This document shows, in pieces, positions 42,804-51,153 of a stretch of 64,000 bases of DNA. The DNA comes from JADKFD01 sp050250665 (lineage in GTDB: Bacteria; Pseudomonadota; Gammaproteobacteria; Xanthomonadales; SZUA-5), in contig JBFWOF010000004.1 of the NCBI GenBank assembly GCA_050250665.1, forward strand, positions 85,383 to 149,382. Direction: 5' to 3'. A program made the translations under genes and the position numbers. Below the pieces are notes generated by a model. That model worked only from the letters and a program-made list of their open reading frames with translations. It did not search any database and was not told where the DNA came from. Within the stretch, counting starts at the first letter, position 1. Each line of letters opens with the position of its first letter.

Positions 42804-43373
42804 TTATTGATACTTGTTGACCATGTATTCGACCGTGGCCCGCACTTGCTCATCGGTCAGCGCGGCATTGCCACCGCGTGCCGGCATGATGCCAGCCGGG
42901 CCCTGAAAACCTTCGGTGGCGTGCTTGACCAGGGTGTCCAGGCCCTGGGCGATACGCGGAGCCCAGGCTTCCTTGGTGGGTTGCGGAGCACCGGCAGCGC
43001 CATTCTGATGGCAGGCACTGCACAGATTCTGATAGATCACCGAGCCGTCCAGCGTGCCGCCATAAGCGACCTTGCCGGCCATGGCCTTGCGGGCTGCTTC
43101 CTCTGCGGCGAGGATCGCGGCGCGGCCGGTTTCGCCGGCATTGACGCCACCGGCAGGGGCCAGACGGGCGTCGACCGCGGCCCGCTGCGCGGCGACGCGC
43201 TCGCGCTGGACCGGATTGAGCTCTTCCATCGGTGCGCCGGATTCGGCTGCACTGTAGCCGTAGAAGCGGTCATTGATGGTGTGCGCCAGAATGATCAGCA
43301 GAAAGGCAAAGGCCATCAGGCCCAGAATCAGCTGCGCGAAGTGCTTCAGGAAGACCGCATCGTACTTGGTCAC
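42804..43373 (-). CDS. Membrane-anchored cytochrome c (c5 type)
   Basis: A 189-residue monohaem cytochrome. The GTG at 43373 (start of VTKYDAVFLKHFAQLIL) is chosen, with AGGGG about nine bases upstream; no ATG in frame gives a sensible N-terminus. One transmembrane helix (LILGLMAFAFLLIILAHTI, about residues 14-32) anchors it in the inner membrane. A Glu/Ala-rich helical linker precedes the haem domain: CXXCH motif CSACHQNG and distal Met in GIMPARGGN. It probably carries electrons to a terminal oxidase. The position next to an extracellular nuclease gives no functional clue. Confidence 0.87.
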   Translation of the reverse strand: MTKYDAVFLKHFAQLILGLMAFAFLLIILAHTINDRFYGYSAAESGAPMEELNPVQRERVAAQRAAVDARLAPAGGVNAGETGRAAILAAEEAARKAMAGKVAYGGTLDGSVIYQNLCSACHQNGAAGAPQPTKEAWAPRIAQGLDTLVKHATEGFQGPAGIMPARGGNAALTDEQVRATVEYMVNKYQ

Positions 43374-43563
43374 GGATTTCAACCCCTTGGGAACCGATGA
43401 TTCAGGCGCGGCAGCCGCCGGCCAAGACCGCGGAGTATACGAGTCGACGCGCTGCTGCGCAGCCCGTACGCACCGATGTTGTAGGGTGGCGCGGGGCAGC
43501 TCCGGTATGAGACTGGGCGCGAAGAGCCTATCCTTCGAATCTTCGACCCTTTCAAATCGGCCC

Positions 43564-44934
43564 ATGGCAAGCAATCAGATACTGATCGTCGACGATGAGC
43601 CCGACATCCGCTCACTGGTTCAGGAAATTCTGGTCGACGAGGGCTATCAGGTCGAGATTGCCGAGGGCGCCGCGGCGGCACGCGCCGCGCTGCGCACCCG
43701 GCGACCCGATCTGGTGCTGCTGGACGTGTGGATGCCGGACACCGACGGCATCAGTCTGCTGCGCGAATGGAGCCAGGACGGCCGCCCGCCGATGCCGGTG
43801 GTGATGATGAGCGGCCACGGCACCATCGAAACCGCCGTAGAGGCCACCCGTCTGGGCGCCTACGACTTCATCGAGAAGCCGATCTCGCTGGCCAAACTGC
43901 TGCTCACCGTCGAGCGCGCACTGGAAGCGAATCGGCTGGCGCAGGAAAACGAAGGCCTGCGCCGGCGCTTGCCGGAAACCCCGGAGCCGATCGGCTCCAG
44001 CAAGGCCATGGTCGAGCTGCGGGCACAGATCGAGCGCGCCGCGCAAACCGATGCCTGTGTGCTGCTGGAGGGCGAGCCCGGCAGCGGCAAGCAGGTGCTG
44101 GCGCGCTTCCTGCACGAGCGCTCCAACCGTCGCGACCGGCCTTTTGTGGTGGTCAGCGGTGGCGCCCTGATCAAGCCTGATGCTGCCCGCGATCTGTTCG
44201 GCGTCGAGGAAGGCGGCGAACTGCGCTATGGCCTGATCGAACAGGCCCAGGGCGGCACCCTGTTTCTGGACGAAGTGGCGGTGCTCGGCAGTGAGCTGCA
44301 GTCGCGTCTGGCCGCGGCGCTGGCGGCACGTCAGTTCACCCGCGTCGGCGGTCAGGATCTGGTGCCGCTGCAGGCGCGGATCGTCAGCGGCACCAGCAAG
44401 GATCTGACCCGCGAGGTCAGAGAAGGCCGCTTTGCCGAAGCTCTGCTGTACCAGCTGCGCATCCTGCCGATGCGGGTGACGCCGCTGCGCGAGCGCCCCG
44501 AGGACATCCCGGAGCTGCTGCGGCACTTCGCCGAGAGCTTTGCCGACCGCGACCAGTTGCCCTACCGGCGCTTCAACGTGGCCGCGCAGAACCGCATGCG
44601 CCAGTACAGCTGGCCGGGCAATGTGCGCGAACTGTCGAACATGGTGCAACGCCTGCTGATCATGGGTCAGGGCGATGAAATCGAGCTGGCCGAGGTCGAA
44701 GCCGCATTGGGACCGCTGCGCGCCGACAAGACCCGTGGCGAAAACAGTCTGGAGATTGATCTCGGCCTGCCGCTGCGCGAAGCGCGTGAGCAGTTCGAAC
44801 GCGAATATCTGGTCCATCAGCTGCGCCTGGCCGGCGGCAGCGTCGGCCGCCTGGCCAAGGCCGTGGGCCTGGAGCGCACCCACCTCTATCGCAAGCTGCG
44901 GGCACTGGGCGTGGAGTTGAAAGATGGGGATTGA
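43564..44934 (+). CDS. ntrX: NtrX-like sigma-54-type response regulator lacking the GAFTGA loop
   Basis: A 456-residue regulator. The start at 43564 (MASNQILIVDDEPDIR) is the usual receiver N-terminus; phospho-acceptor Asp54 (LLDVWMPDTDG) and Lys of FIEKPI are present. The AAA+ domain has Walker A LEGEPGSGKQV (about 168-178) and GGTLFLDEVA (Walker B). Between them, where sigma-54 activators have GAFTGA, the sequence is FGVEEGGELRYGLIEQA, so the loop that contacts sigma-54 is missing. PGNVRELSNMV and a C-terminal Fis-type helix-turn-helix (RLAKAVGLERTHLYRKL) are intact. It may therefore regulate sigma-70 promoters, as has been described for RcNtrC and NtrX variants. No NtrY kinase is adjacent. 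The potassium-uptake genes follow on the same strand. Confidence 0.88.
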   Translation: MASNQILIVDDEPDIRSLVQEILVDEGYQVEIAEGAAAARAALRTRRPDLVLLDVWMPDTDGISLLREWSQDGRPPMPVVMMSGHGTIETAVEATRLGAYDFIEKPISLAKLLLTVERALEANRLAQENEGLRRRLPETPEPIGSSKAMVELRAQIERAAQTDACVLLEGEPGSGKQVLARFLHERSNRRDRPFVVVSGGALIKPDAARDLFGVEEGGELRYGLIEQAQGGTLFLDEVAVLGSELQSRLAAALAARQFTRVGGQDLVPLQARIVSGTSKDLTREVREGRFAEALLYQLRILPMRVTPLRERPEDIPELLRHFAESFADRDQLPYRRFNVAAQNRMRQYSWPGNVRELSNMVQRLLIMGQGDEIELAEVEAALGPLRADKTRGENSLEIDLGLPLREAREQFEREYLVHQLRLAGGSVGRLAKAVGLERTHLYRKLRALGVELKDGD

Positions 44935-44950
44935 GCTTGAAGCAGGAGCG

Positions 44951-45088
44951 GGATTGGGGGCTGGGAGCTGGGGCGTGTTTCGCTTGATCTCGGAATCCCT
45001 GATGCCACGGCGAACCGCGCCGATAGCGCTGATCGGGCGCACGCATGCCATCCATCCGTGCGCCCCAGCCCCGAGCCCCCAGCCCCGC
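44951..45088. repeat. Inverted G-rich/C-rich tracts between ntrX and trkA
   Basis: GGGATTGGGGGCTGGGAGCTG at 44951-44971 is built from degenerate seven-base units and lies 17 bases after the ntrX stop; CCCCAGCCCCGAGCCCCCAG (45062-45081) is its inverted counterpart close to the trkA start. Together they could form a long-looped hairpin between two genes on the same strand. Confidence 0.65.
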
Positions 45089-45138
45089 CTTTGCGCACCT
45101 GCGCGCAGTTCCCATCCCCGCGTCGACACCCCCCGCCC

Positions 45139-46515
45139 ATGAACATCCTCATCCTCGGCGCCGGCCAGGTCGGCACCTCCGTGGCTGCTGCATTGGCGCG
45201 GGAAAACAACGACATCACGGTGGTCGATACCGACACCGAGAAGTTGCGCGAGCTGTCGGAGAAGATCGACCTGCGGGTGGTGGCAGGTTTTGCGGCCCAT
45301 CCCAGCGTGCTGGCGCGGGCCGGTGCCGAAGATGCCGATGTGCTCGTGGCGGTGACCTCCTCGGACGAGGTCAACATGATTGCGTGTGAGGTGGCGGCCA
45401 CGCTGTACCGCACGCCGATGAAGATTGCCCGGGTGCGCTCGCTGGAGTATCTCAAGCATCCGGAGCTGTTCACCCGCGGCCATGTCTCCATCGACCACCT
45501 GATCAGCCCCTCGCAGCGCGTCTGCGACTACATCGAGCGCCTGATCGAATACCCGGGCTCGCTGCAGGTGCTGGATTTTGCCGGTGGCCGCGCCCAGCTG
45601 GTGGCCATCCGCGCCGACAGCGATGGCGCTCTGGTGGGCCACCAGATCCGCGACCTGTCCATGCACATGCCGGCCGGCAGTCCGGTGCGCATCGCCGCGA
45701 TCTTTCGCAACAAGCGTTCGATTCCGCCTGAGGGCGACACCGTCATCGAACTCGGCGACGAAGTGTTCTTCCTGGCCGAGAAGAAAAGCATTCGGGCGAT
45801 GATGGCCGAGTTCCACCGCATCGAGCGCCCGGCGCGGCGGGTGATCCTGGCCGGCGGCGGCAACATCGGCCTGGATCTGGCGCGGCAGCTGGAGTCGCGC
45901 TACAGCATCAAGGTGATCGAGCGCGGCCGCGAGCGCTCGCGCGCCATCGCCGAGGCGCTGGAGAACGCCATCGTGCTCACCGGCGATTGCGCCGACGAGG
46001 ACCTGCTGCGTGAAGAGAACATCGATCAGACCGATGTGTTCTGCGCGCTGACCAATGACGATGAAGCCAACATCCTGTCGGCGATGCTGGCGAAGCGCCT
46101 GGGCGCGCGCCGGGTAATTTCGCTGATCAACCGGCCGGCCTACGCCGATCTGGTCGAGAGCGGCATGATCGATACTGCGGTGTCACCACAGCAGATCACG
46201 CTCGGCGCATTGCTGTCCTTCGTGCGTCAGGGCAATCTGGTGCGCGTGCACTCGCTGCGCGGCGGCACCACCGAGGCGCTGGAAGCGGTGGCCGTGGGCA
46301 ATTCCGCGAGCTCGCGCGTGATCGGTCAGGCCATCGAGCAGATTCCGCTGCCCAAGGGCGCCGTCATTGTCGGCATTGTCCGCGGCGACCGCGTGCTTGC
46401 CGCCCACCACGACACGGTGATCGAGAGCGACGATCACGTCATCCTGTTTGTCGGCGAGAAGCGCAGCGTGCGTCAGGTGGAGCTGCTGTTCCGCGCTGGC
46501 GCCCTGAGTGTATGA
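45139..46515 (+). CDS. trkA: Trk potassium-uptake regulatory NAD-binding subunit
   Basis: A 458-residue peripheral membrane protein with the duplicated RCK arrangement. The start at 45139 (MNILILGAGQVG) exposes the first Rossmann glycine motif GAGQVG; the second is AGGGNIG near residue 237. The acidic strand ends (VVDTD, VIERG) that bind NAD(H) follow each. TrkA_C segments are at about 145-225 and 375-455. It gates the TrkH channel in response to nucleotide. It overlaps trkH by four bases (ATGA at 46512-46515), so the operon is translationally coupled. Confidence 0.95.
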   Translation: MNILILGAGQVGTSVAAALARENNDITVVDTDTEKLRELSEKIDLRVVAGFAAHPSVLARAGAEDADVLVAVTSSDEVNMIACEVAATLYRTPMKIARVRSLEYLKHPELFTRGHVSIDHLISPSQRVCDYIERLIEYPGSLQVLDFAGGRAQLVAIRADSDGALVGHQIRDLSMHMPAGSPVRIAAIFRNKRSIPPEGDTVIELGDEVFFLAEKKSIRAMMAEFHRIERPARRVILAGGGNIGLDLARQLESRYSIKVIERGRERSRAIAEALENAIVLTGDCADEDLLREENIDQTDVFCALTNDDEANILSAMLAKRLGARRVISLINRPAYADLVESGMIDTAVSPQQITLGALLSFVRQGNLVRVHSLRGGTTEALEAVAVGNSASSRVIGQAIEQIPLPKGAVIVGIVRGDRVLAAHHDTVIESDDHVILFVGEKRSVRQVELLFRAGALSV

Positions 46516-47996
46516 AAGCCAGGATCGAGCGCGGCCAGAACAGTGCGGCGCGCGTGGCCACGGCCTTGCGCGCCATCGGCAACGTCCAGCTGATCGTGGC
46601 ATTGACGCTGGTGCCGTCCATCCTGCTGGCCTTCTGGGATGGAGATCACACCTCAGCCTACTTCCTTGAGGTGTTCGGCTTGATGCTGGGGCTGGGCGGT
46701 GGCCTGATCCTGATGACCCGCGGCAAGCGCGCCGAACTGCGCCTGCGCGACGGCTTTCTGGTGACCACCGCAGTCTGGCTGATCGCCGCATTGCTGACAC
46801 CGCTGCCGCTGATTCTGGGGCCGCCCTACCTCAGTTATACCGACGCCTTCTTCGAAGTAGTGTCGGGACTGACCACCACCGGCGCCACCACCATCATCGG
46901 CATCGAACATCTGCCGCGCAGCGTGCTGTTCTACCGGCAATCGATGCATTTCCTCGGCGGCATGGGCATCGTGGTGCTGGCGGTAGCCATCCTGCCCACC
47001 TTGCGGGTCGGTGGCGCACAGCTGACCAAGGGCGAAACCAGCGGACCCAACAAGGATTCCAAGCTGACCCCGCGTATCCAGCAGACGGCCGCGGCGCTGT
47101 GGCTGATCTATTGCGGCCTGAATGCCCTGTGCGCGGCTTCCTACTGGCTGGCCGGCATGAACTGGTTCGATGCCGTGACCCACGCTTTTGCGACCATCGC
47201 CACCGGTGGCTTCTCCAACTACGACGCCAGCATCGGTGCATTCGACAGCCCGCTGATCGAGACCATCGCGGTCGTGTTCATGCTGCTCGGCGGCACCAAT
47301 TTTGCCTTGCACTATCTGGCCTGGGGACGCGGCAGCTTCGCCGTATACGGCCAGGATCCGGAATTCCGGACCTATCTGTCCATCATCGGCGCCTGTGTCG
47401 TGGTGGTGGTGATCGGACTGCTCAGCCAGCATGTGTTCGGCTCCTTCTTCCAGAGCTTCAGGCACGCGGTTTTCCATGTGGTGTCCATGTTCACCTCCAC
47501 CGGGTTCACGACCACCGGATTCTCAGGATGGCCCGGCTATCTGCCGCCTTTCATCATGCTGATGACCTTCATCGGGGCCTGCGCCGGGTCCACCGCGGGC
47601 GGACTCAAGACCATCCGGTCGATGATCGTCGCCCGCCTGGCCAGGCGCGAACTGATGCGGGTGATTCACCCCCGTGGCCAGTTCATGGTCAAGATTGGAA
47701 GCCATGTCATCGACGAGCCGATTCTGGCCGCGATTGCCGGCTTCGTGACCGTGTATTTCCTCAGCTTCGTGGTGCTTTCGCTGGCCGTCACCGCCACCGG
47801 GGAGGATCCGATCACGGCCTTCACGATCGTTGCCTCGTGCATGAACAATGTCGGTCCGGCCCTGGGCAAGGCGACAGCCACCGTGCACGATCTCAACGAC
47901 GCCGCCATCTGGCTGTGCTCGCTGGCGATGCTGCTCGGACGCCTGGAAGTGCTCACCGTGCTGGTGTTGCTGACCCCGGCGTTCTGGCGCGAATGA
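46512..47996 (+). CDS. trkH: Trk potassium transporter, membrane subunit, copy 1
   Basis: A 494-residue channel-like membrane protein with four P-loops supplying the potassium filter: SGLTTTGATT, ATIATGGFSN, TSTGFTTTGFS and SCMNNVGPAL, each with the conserved filter Gly. The intramembrane gate segment GACAGSTAGGLK follows the third loop. It is coupled to trkA by an ATGA overlap, and a second trkH begins 17 bases beyond its stop. The two copies share the overall plan and many motifs (for example LARRELMR) but differ along their length, so the duplication is old. Confidence 0.94.
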   Translation: MKARIERGQNSAARVATALRAIGNVQLIVALTLVPSILLAFWDGDHTSAYFLEVFGLMLGLGGGLILMTRGKRAELRLRDGFLVTTAVWLIAALLTPLPLILGPPYLSYTDAFFEVVSGLTTTGATTIIGIEHLPRSVLFYRQSMHFLGGMGIVVLAVAILPTLRVGGAQLTKGETSGPNKDSKLTPRIQQTAAALWLIYCGLNALCAASYWLAGMNWFDAVTHAFATIATGGFSNYDASIGAFDSPLIETIAVVFMLLGGTNFALHYLAWGRGSFAVYGQDPEFRTYLSIIGACVVVVVIGLLSQHVFGSFFQSFRHAVFHVVSMFTSTGFTTTGFSGWPGYLPPFIMLMTFIGACAGSTAGGLKTIRSMIVARLARRELMRVIHPRGQFMVKIGSHVIDEPILAAIAGFVTVYFLSFVVLSLAVTATGEDPITAFTIVASCMNNVGPALGKATATVHDLNDAAIWLCSLAMLLGRLEVLTVLVLLTPAFWRE

Positions 47997-48012
47997 ACCC
48001 AGGGACGCCAGC

Positions 48013-49461
48013 ATGAATCACGGGCCGATCCTGCGGGCGATCGGCAATGTGCAGTTGCTGTCGAGCCTGCTGGTGGTGCCGCCGCTGACGCTCAGCCTGT
48101 ACGACCGTGACGGCGCCACCCTGGCCTTCTTCGACAGCTTCGTGATCCTGATGACGGTCGGTCTGGCGCTGTTCCTGCCCACCCGCCGCGCGCACGGTGA
48201 ACTGCGGCTGCGCGACGGCTTTCTGGTGACCACGTCGGTATGGATCATCACCAGCCTGGTGCTGGCCATTCCGCTGGTCATTGCGCCGCCACAACTGGGT
48301 TACATCGAGGCCCTGTTCGAGGTGGTCAGCGGCCTGACCACGACCGGATCGACGGTGATCGTGGGGCTGGATGCCCTGCCGCGCAGCGTGTTGCTGTACC
48401 GGGCGCTGCTGCAGTTCTACGGTGGCCTCGGCATTGTCGTGCTGGCGGTGGCGATCCTGCCTTCTCTTCGGGTGGGTGGCCTGCAGCTGACCAAGGGCGA
48501 AGTCACCGGCCCTATGAAGAACAACAAGCTGACGCCACGGATCCGCGACACGGCTGCGGCGCTGTGGGTGATCTACGTGGGCCTGAACATCGCCTGCATC
48601 CTCGCCTACTGGGCGGCGGGCATGAATTTCTTCGATGCCCTCTGTCATGGCTTCACCACCGTGGCGACCAGTGGCTTTTCCAACCATGACGCCAGTCTGG
48701 GCTATTTCGAGAGTCCGGTCATTGAAATTATCGCGATCATCTTCATGCTGCTCGGCAGCGCCAGTTTCGCCCTGCATTTCGTGGCCTGGCGTCATGGCAG
48801 CGCGCTGGTCTACGCCGAGGATGGCGAGTTCCGCACGCTGATCCGCATTGCCCTGTTCCTGTCGCTGTTCGTGGCCGTGGAACTGTGGTGGCAGGGTATG
48901 TATGTCGGCTTTGGCGACAATTTCCGCCACGCCGCCTTTCAGGTGGTCTCGGGCCTGACCACCACCGGCTACACCACCACCGGTTTCGCCCACTGGCCCG
49001 GGATGTCTCCGGCGCTGGTGGTACTGGCCGCTTTCGTCGGCGGCTGCGCCGGCTCCACCGCCGGCGGCATCAAGGTGGTGCGGGTGCAGATCGTGGCCAA
49101 GCTGGCGCGTCGTGAGTTGATGCGGCTGGTGCATCCGCATGGGCGCTTTCCGGTCAAGCTCAACCGCAGCATGGTCGGCGACGAGATGATCACCACGGTG
49201 GCCGCCTTCGTGACCGTGTTCTGTGTCAGCCTGATTGTCTCCGGCCTGGCCATCGCTGCCACCGGCGTCGATCTGTTCACGGCCTTTGCCGCAGCCGCCT
49301 CGTGCATCACCAATCTGGGTCCGGGCCTCGGTGGTGTGGCCTTGCATTTCCAGGATCTCAACGACGGCGCGCTGATGATCTCGGCCCTGACCATGCTGAT
49401 CGGGCGCCTGGAAGTCTTCACTGTGCTGGTGTTGCTGACCCCGGCCCTGTGGCGGGAGTGA
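48013..49461 (+). CDS. trkH: Trk potassium transporter, membrane subunit, copy 2
   Basis: A 482-residue paralogue of the preceding gene. P-loops read SGLTTTGSTV, TTVATSGFSN, TTTGYTTTGFA and SCITNLGPGL; the gate segment is GGCAGSTAGGIK. In the second P-loop, the first copy has ATGGF and this one ATSGF, so the two could differ in ion selectivity or affinity. AGGGACGCCAGC precedes the start. The single TrkA would have to serve both, or they form mixed dimers. Last large gene of the ntrX-trkA-trkH-trkH-TPR group. Confidence 0.93.
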   Translation: MNHGPILRAIGNVQLLSSLLVVPPLTLSLYDRDGATLAFFDSFVILMTVGLALFLPTRRAHGELRLRDGFLVTTSVWIITSLVLAIPLVIAPPQLGYIEALFEVVSGLTTTGSTVIVGLDALPRSVLLYRALLQFYGGLGIVVLAVAILPSLRVGGLQLTKGEVTGPMKNNKLTPRIRDTAAALWVIYVGLNIACILAYWAAGMNFFDALCHGFTTVATSGFSNHDASLGYFESPVIEIIAIIFMLLGSASFALHFVAWRHGSALVYAEDGEFRTLIRIALFLSLFVAVELWWQGMYVGFGDNFRHAAFQVVSGLTTTGYTTTGFAHWPGMSPALVVLAAFVGGCAGSTAGGIKVVRVQIVAKLARRELMRLVHPHGRFPVKLNRSMVGDEMITTVAAFVTVFCVSLIVSGLAIAATGVDLFTAFAAAASCITNLGPGLGGVALHFQDLNDGALMISALTMLIGRLEVFTVLVLLTPALWRE

Positions 49462-49465
49462 GGCC

Positions 49466-49780
49466 ATGAGCGATTTTCTTGATCGATTGCTGAAACAGCT
49501 GGATGCCGGTCGTGACAGCGCCCTGCTGCGCCTCAGTCTGGCGCAGACCCTGCTGACCACCGATCCGGAGCAGGCGCTGGACCACGCCGAACGCGCGCTG
49601 GCTTTCGATCCTCAGTACACGGCCGCGCTCAAGGCCAGGGCCCGCGCCCTGGATCTGCTCGGCCAGACCGACGCCGCCATCGGCGCTTACGAGCAAGCTA
49701 TCGCGGTCGCCGCCGAGCGCGGCGACAAGCAGGCCGAGCGCGAAATGCAGGTGTGGCTGAGGCGCCTGCGGCGGGGATGA
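49466..49780 (+). CDS. Small TPR-repeat protein
   Basis: A 104-residue cytoplasmic protein with about two tetratricopeptide repeats (LRLSLAQTLLTTDPEQALDH and ALKARARALDLLGQTDAAIG). Its ATG lies four bases past the second trkH stop, with GAGG as ribosome binding site, so it is the distal gene of the Trk operon. It has an Arg-rich end (MQVWLRRLRRG). It probably scaffolds a protein interaction; a role with the Trk complex is only inferred from position. A G-rich tract (GGGGCACGGGGCAGGGG) starts directly after the stop codon. Confidence 0.78.
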   Translation: MSDFLDRLLKQLDAGRDSALLRLSLAQTLLTTDPEQALDHAERALAFDPQYTAALKARARALDLLGQTDAAIGAYEQAIAVAAERGDKQAEREMQVWLRRLRRG

Positions 49781-50181
49781 GGCGGGGCACGGGGCAGGGG
49801 AAAAGGCGGCGTGATTGCGAGCCGCTTGTGTAGTCCCGCCACAGCGCATGGGCCATGAGCTCGCCGTCGTAGGTCATGTTGTCCGCGTCAGCGGACTACG
49901 TGACATCGAGTTGCGTCACGTAGCTCGCTACGCGAGCAACGTGACCTACAACAGCAAATCAACAACTTACGACACGGGTTCATCGAGAGCCAACTGTGTA
50001 GGGCCCGAAACTCCCCCATGGGCCCTGAGCTGCGGTCTGTAAGAGCGCCCTTGCGGCGCGACCGCATGGCGACGACCCGTGGCCCGTCACCGACAACCGA
50101 CAACCGACAACCAACAACCAGCAACCAGCAACCAGCCGCTATGCTGCGGGCCTTGCCCACAACCCATGCCGGATCCCACCC
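49781..50181. repeat. Intergenic repeats between the Trk operon and the GST gene
   Basis: 401 bp without a gene. A GGGGCAC/GGGGCAG tract (49783-49800) is followed by CGTAGGTCATGTTGTCCGCG and its partly inverted repeats (49868-49953, GTGACATCGAG and TACGTGAC), a reverse copy of the GGCTCTCC/AACTTAC element (49959-49991), and six heptamers at 50092-50133 (GACAACC, AACAACC, AGCAACC). The gst start codon is 48 bases beyond. Confidence 0.8.
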
Positions 50182-50814
50182 ATGTACACGCTCTACTACG
50201 CTCCCGGTGCCGCCAGTCTGGTCGTTCATTGGTTGCTGATCGAGTTCGGTGCCGAACACGAATTGAAGAAAGTGGATCTGCAGGCCGGCGAACAGCGCTC
50301 GGCGGAGTATCTGAAACTCAATCCGAATGGCGTGGTGCCGACGCTGATCGTCGACGGCGATCCGGTGGCTGAGTGCGCAGCGCTGGTGCTGCTGCTGGCG
50401 GAGCGTCATGCCGACGCCGGTCTGGCACCGACACCCGGCAGTCGTGCGCGAGCCACGTATCTGCAATGGACACTGCATCTGGCCAACACCCTGCAGCCGG
50501 CATTTCGCACCTGGTTCTATCCTGGCGAGGCGGCTGGCGAGAGCAATGCAGATCTGGCGAAGGCCGCTGCACAACGCCGCATCGAGCAGGTCTTTGACGG
50601 CATGGCCGCGCATCTGCGCCAGCACGGTCCGTATTTCTGCGGCGAGCAGCTCACAGCCCTGGATTTCTATGCGACGATGCTGATGCGCTGGTCCCGCAAC
50701 ATGCCCAAACCGGCGACCGAATGGCCGGCGCTGGCAGCTCTGGCAGCGCGCATGAAGGCCCGGCCCAGCTTCAAGCTGTTGTACGAGAGCGAGAGCTTGA
50801 CCGAGTGGGCCTGA
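50182..50814 (+). CDS. Glutathione S-transferase
   Basis: A 210-residue cytoplasmic protein. The N-terminal thioredoxin-like domain begins MYTLYYAPGAASLVVHW, with the catalytic Ser/Tyr region YYAPGAAS and the cis-Pro of NGVVPTLI; the ECAALVLLLAERH segment follows. The helical C-terminal domain has LTALDFYATMLMRW (N-capping box). It conjugates glutathione to electrophiles or reduces peroxides; the class is closest to the beta/theta-like bacterial enzymes. It stands alone, with repeat-rich DNA on both sides. Confidence 0.88.
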   Translation: MYTLYYAPGAASLVVHWLLIEFGAEHELKKVDLQAGEQRSAEYLKLNPNGVVPTLIVDGDPVAECAALVLLLAERHADAGLAPTPGSRARATYLQWTLHLANTLQPAFRTWFYPGEAAGESNADLAKAAAQRRIEQVFDGMAAHLRQHGPYFCGEQLTALDFYATMLMRWSRNMPKPATEWPALAALAARMKARPSFKLLYESESLTEWA

Positions 50815-50830
50815 GTCCCCGGTAGACCCG

Positions 50831-51143
50831 TGCCGAGCAAGCTCGGCACTACAACAGCCTCGTACACCGACGCTCTGGTAGAGCGGAGCTTGCTCCGCTG
50901 CTCTGGCTGGGCTTGTGCTCTTTCGCCCAAGCCGAAGAGCGGCACATCCTGCCGAGCAAGCTCGGCACTACAACAGCCTCGTACACCGACGCTCTGGTAG
51001 AGCGGAGCTTGCTCCGCTGCTCTGGCTGGGCTTGTGCTCTTTCGCCATAGCCGAAGAGCGGCACATCCTGCCGAGCAAGCTCGGCACTACAGAAGCCTCG
51101 TACACCGCAGCCACCCTACAGCGGAGCTTGCTCCGCTGTTTCT
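50831..51143. repeat. 119-bp tandem repeat, about 2.6 copies, with two palindromes per unit
   Basis: Units start at 50831, 50950 and 51069 (TGCCGAGCAAGCTCGGCAC), exactly 119 bp apart; the third is partial. Each unit carries two hairpins: GCCGAGC-AA-GCTCGGC and AGCGGAG-CTTG-CTCCGCT. Units differ by only a few bases, so the array is recent. It fills the space between the gst stop and the pepsin-like gene stop. Confidence 0.93.
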
Positions 51144-51153
51144 GCCCGGCCCC

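Noticed and set aside
43564..44934. Complete NtrY/NtrX two-component system
   Set aside because: No NtrY-like kinase is present on either side; the upstream gene is a divergent cytochrome c.
50831..51143. Possible CRISPR array
   Set aside because: Units are contiguous 119-bp repeats without variable spacers, and no cas genes are present.
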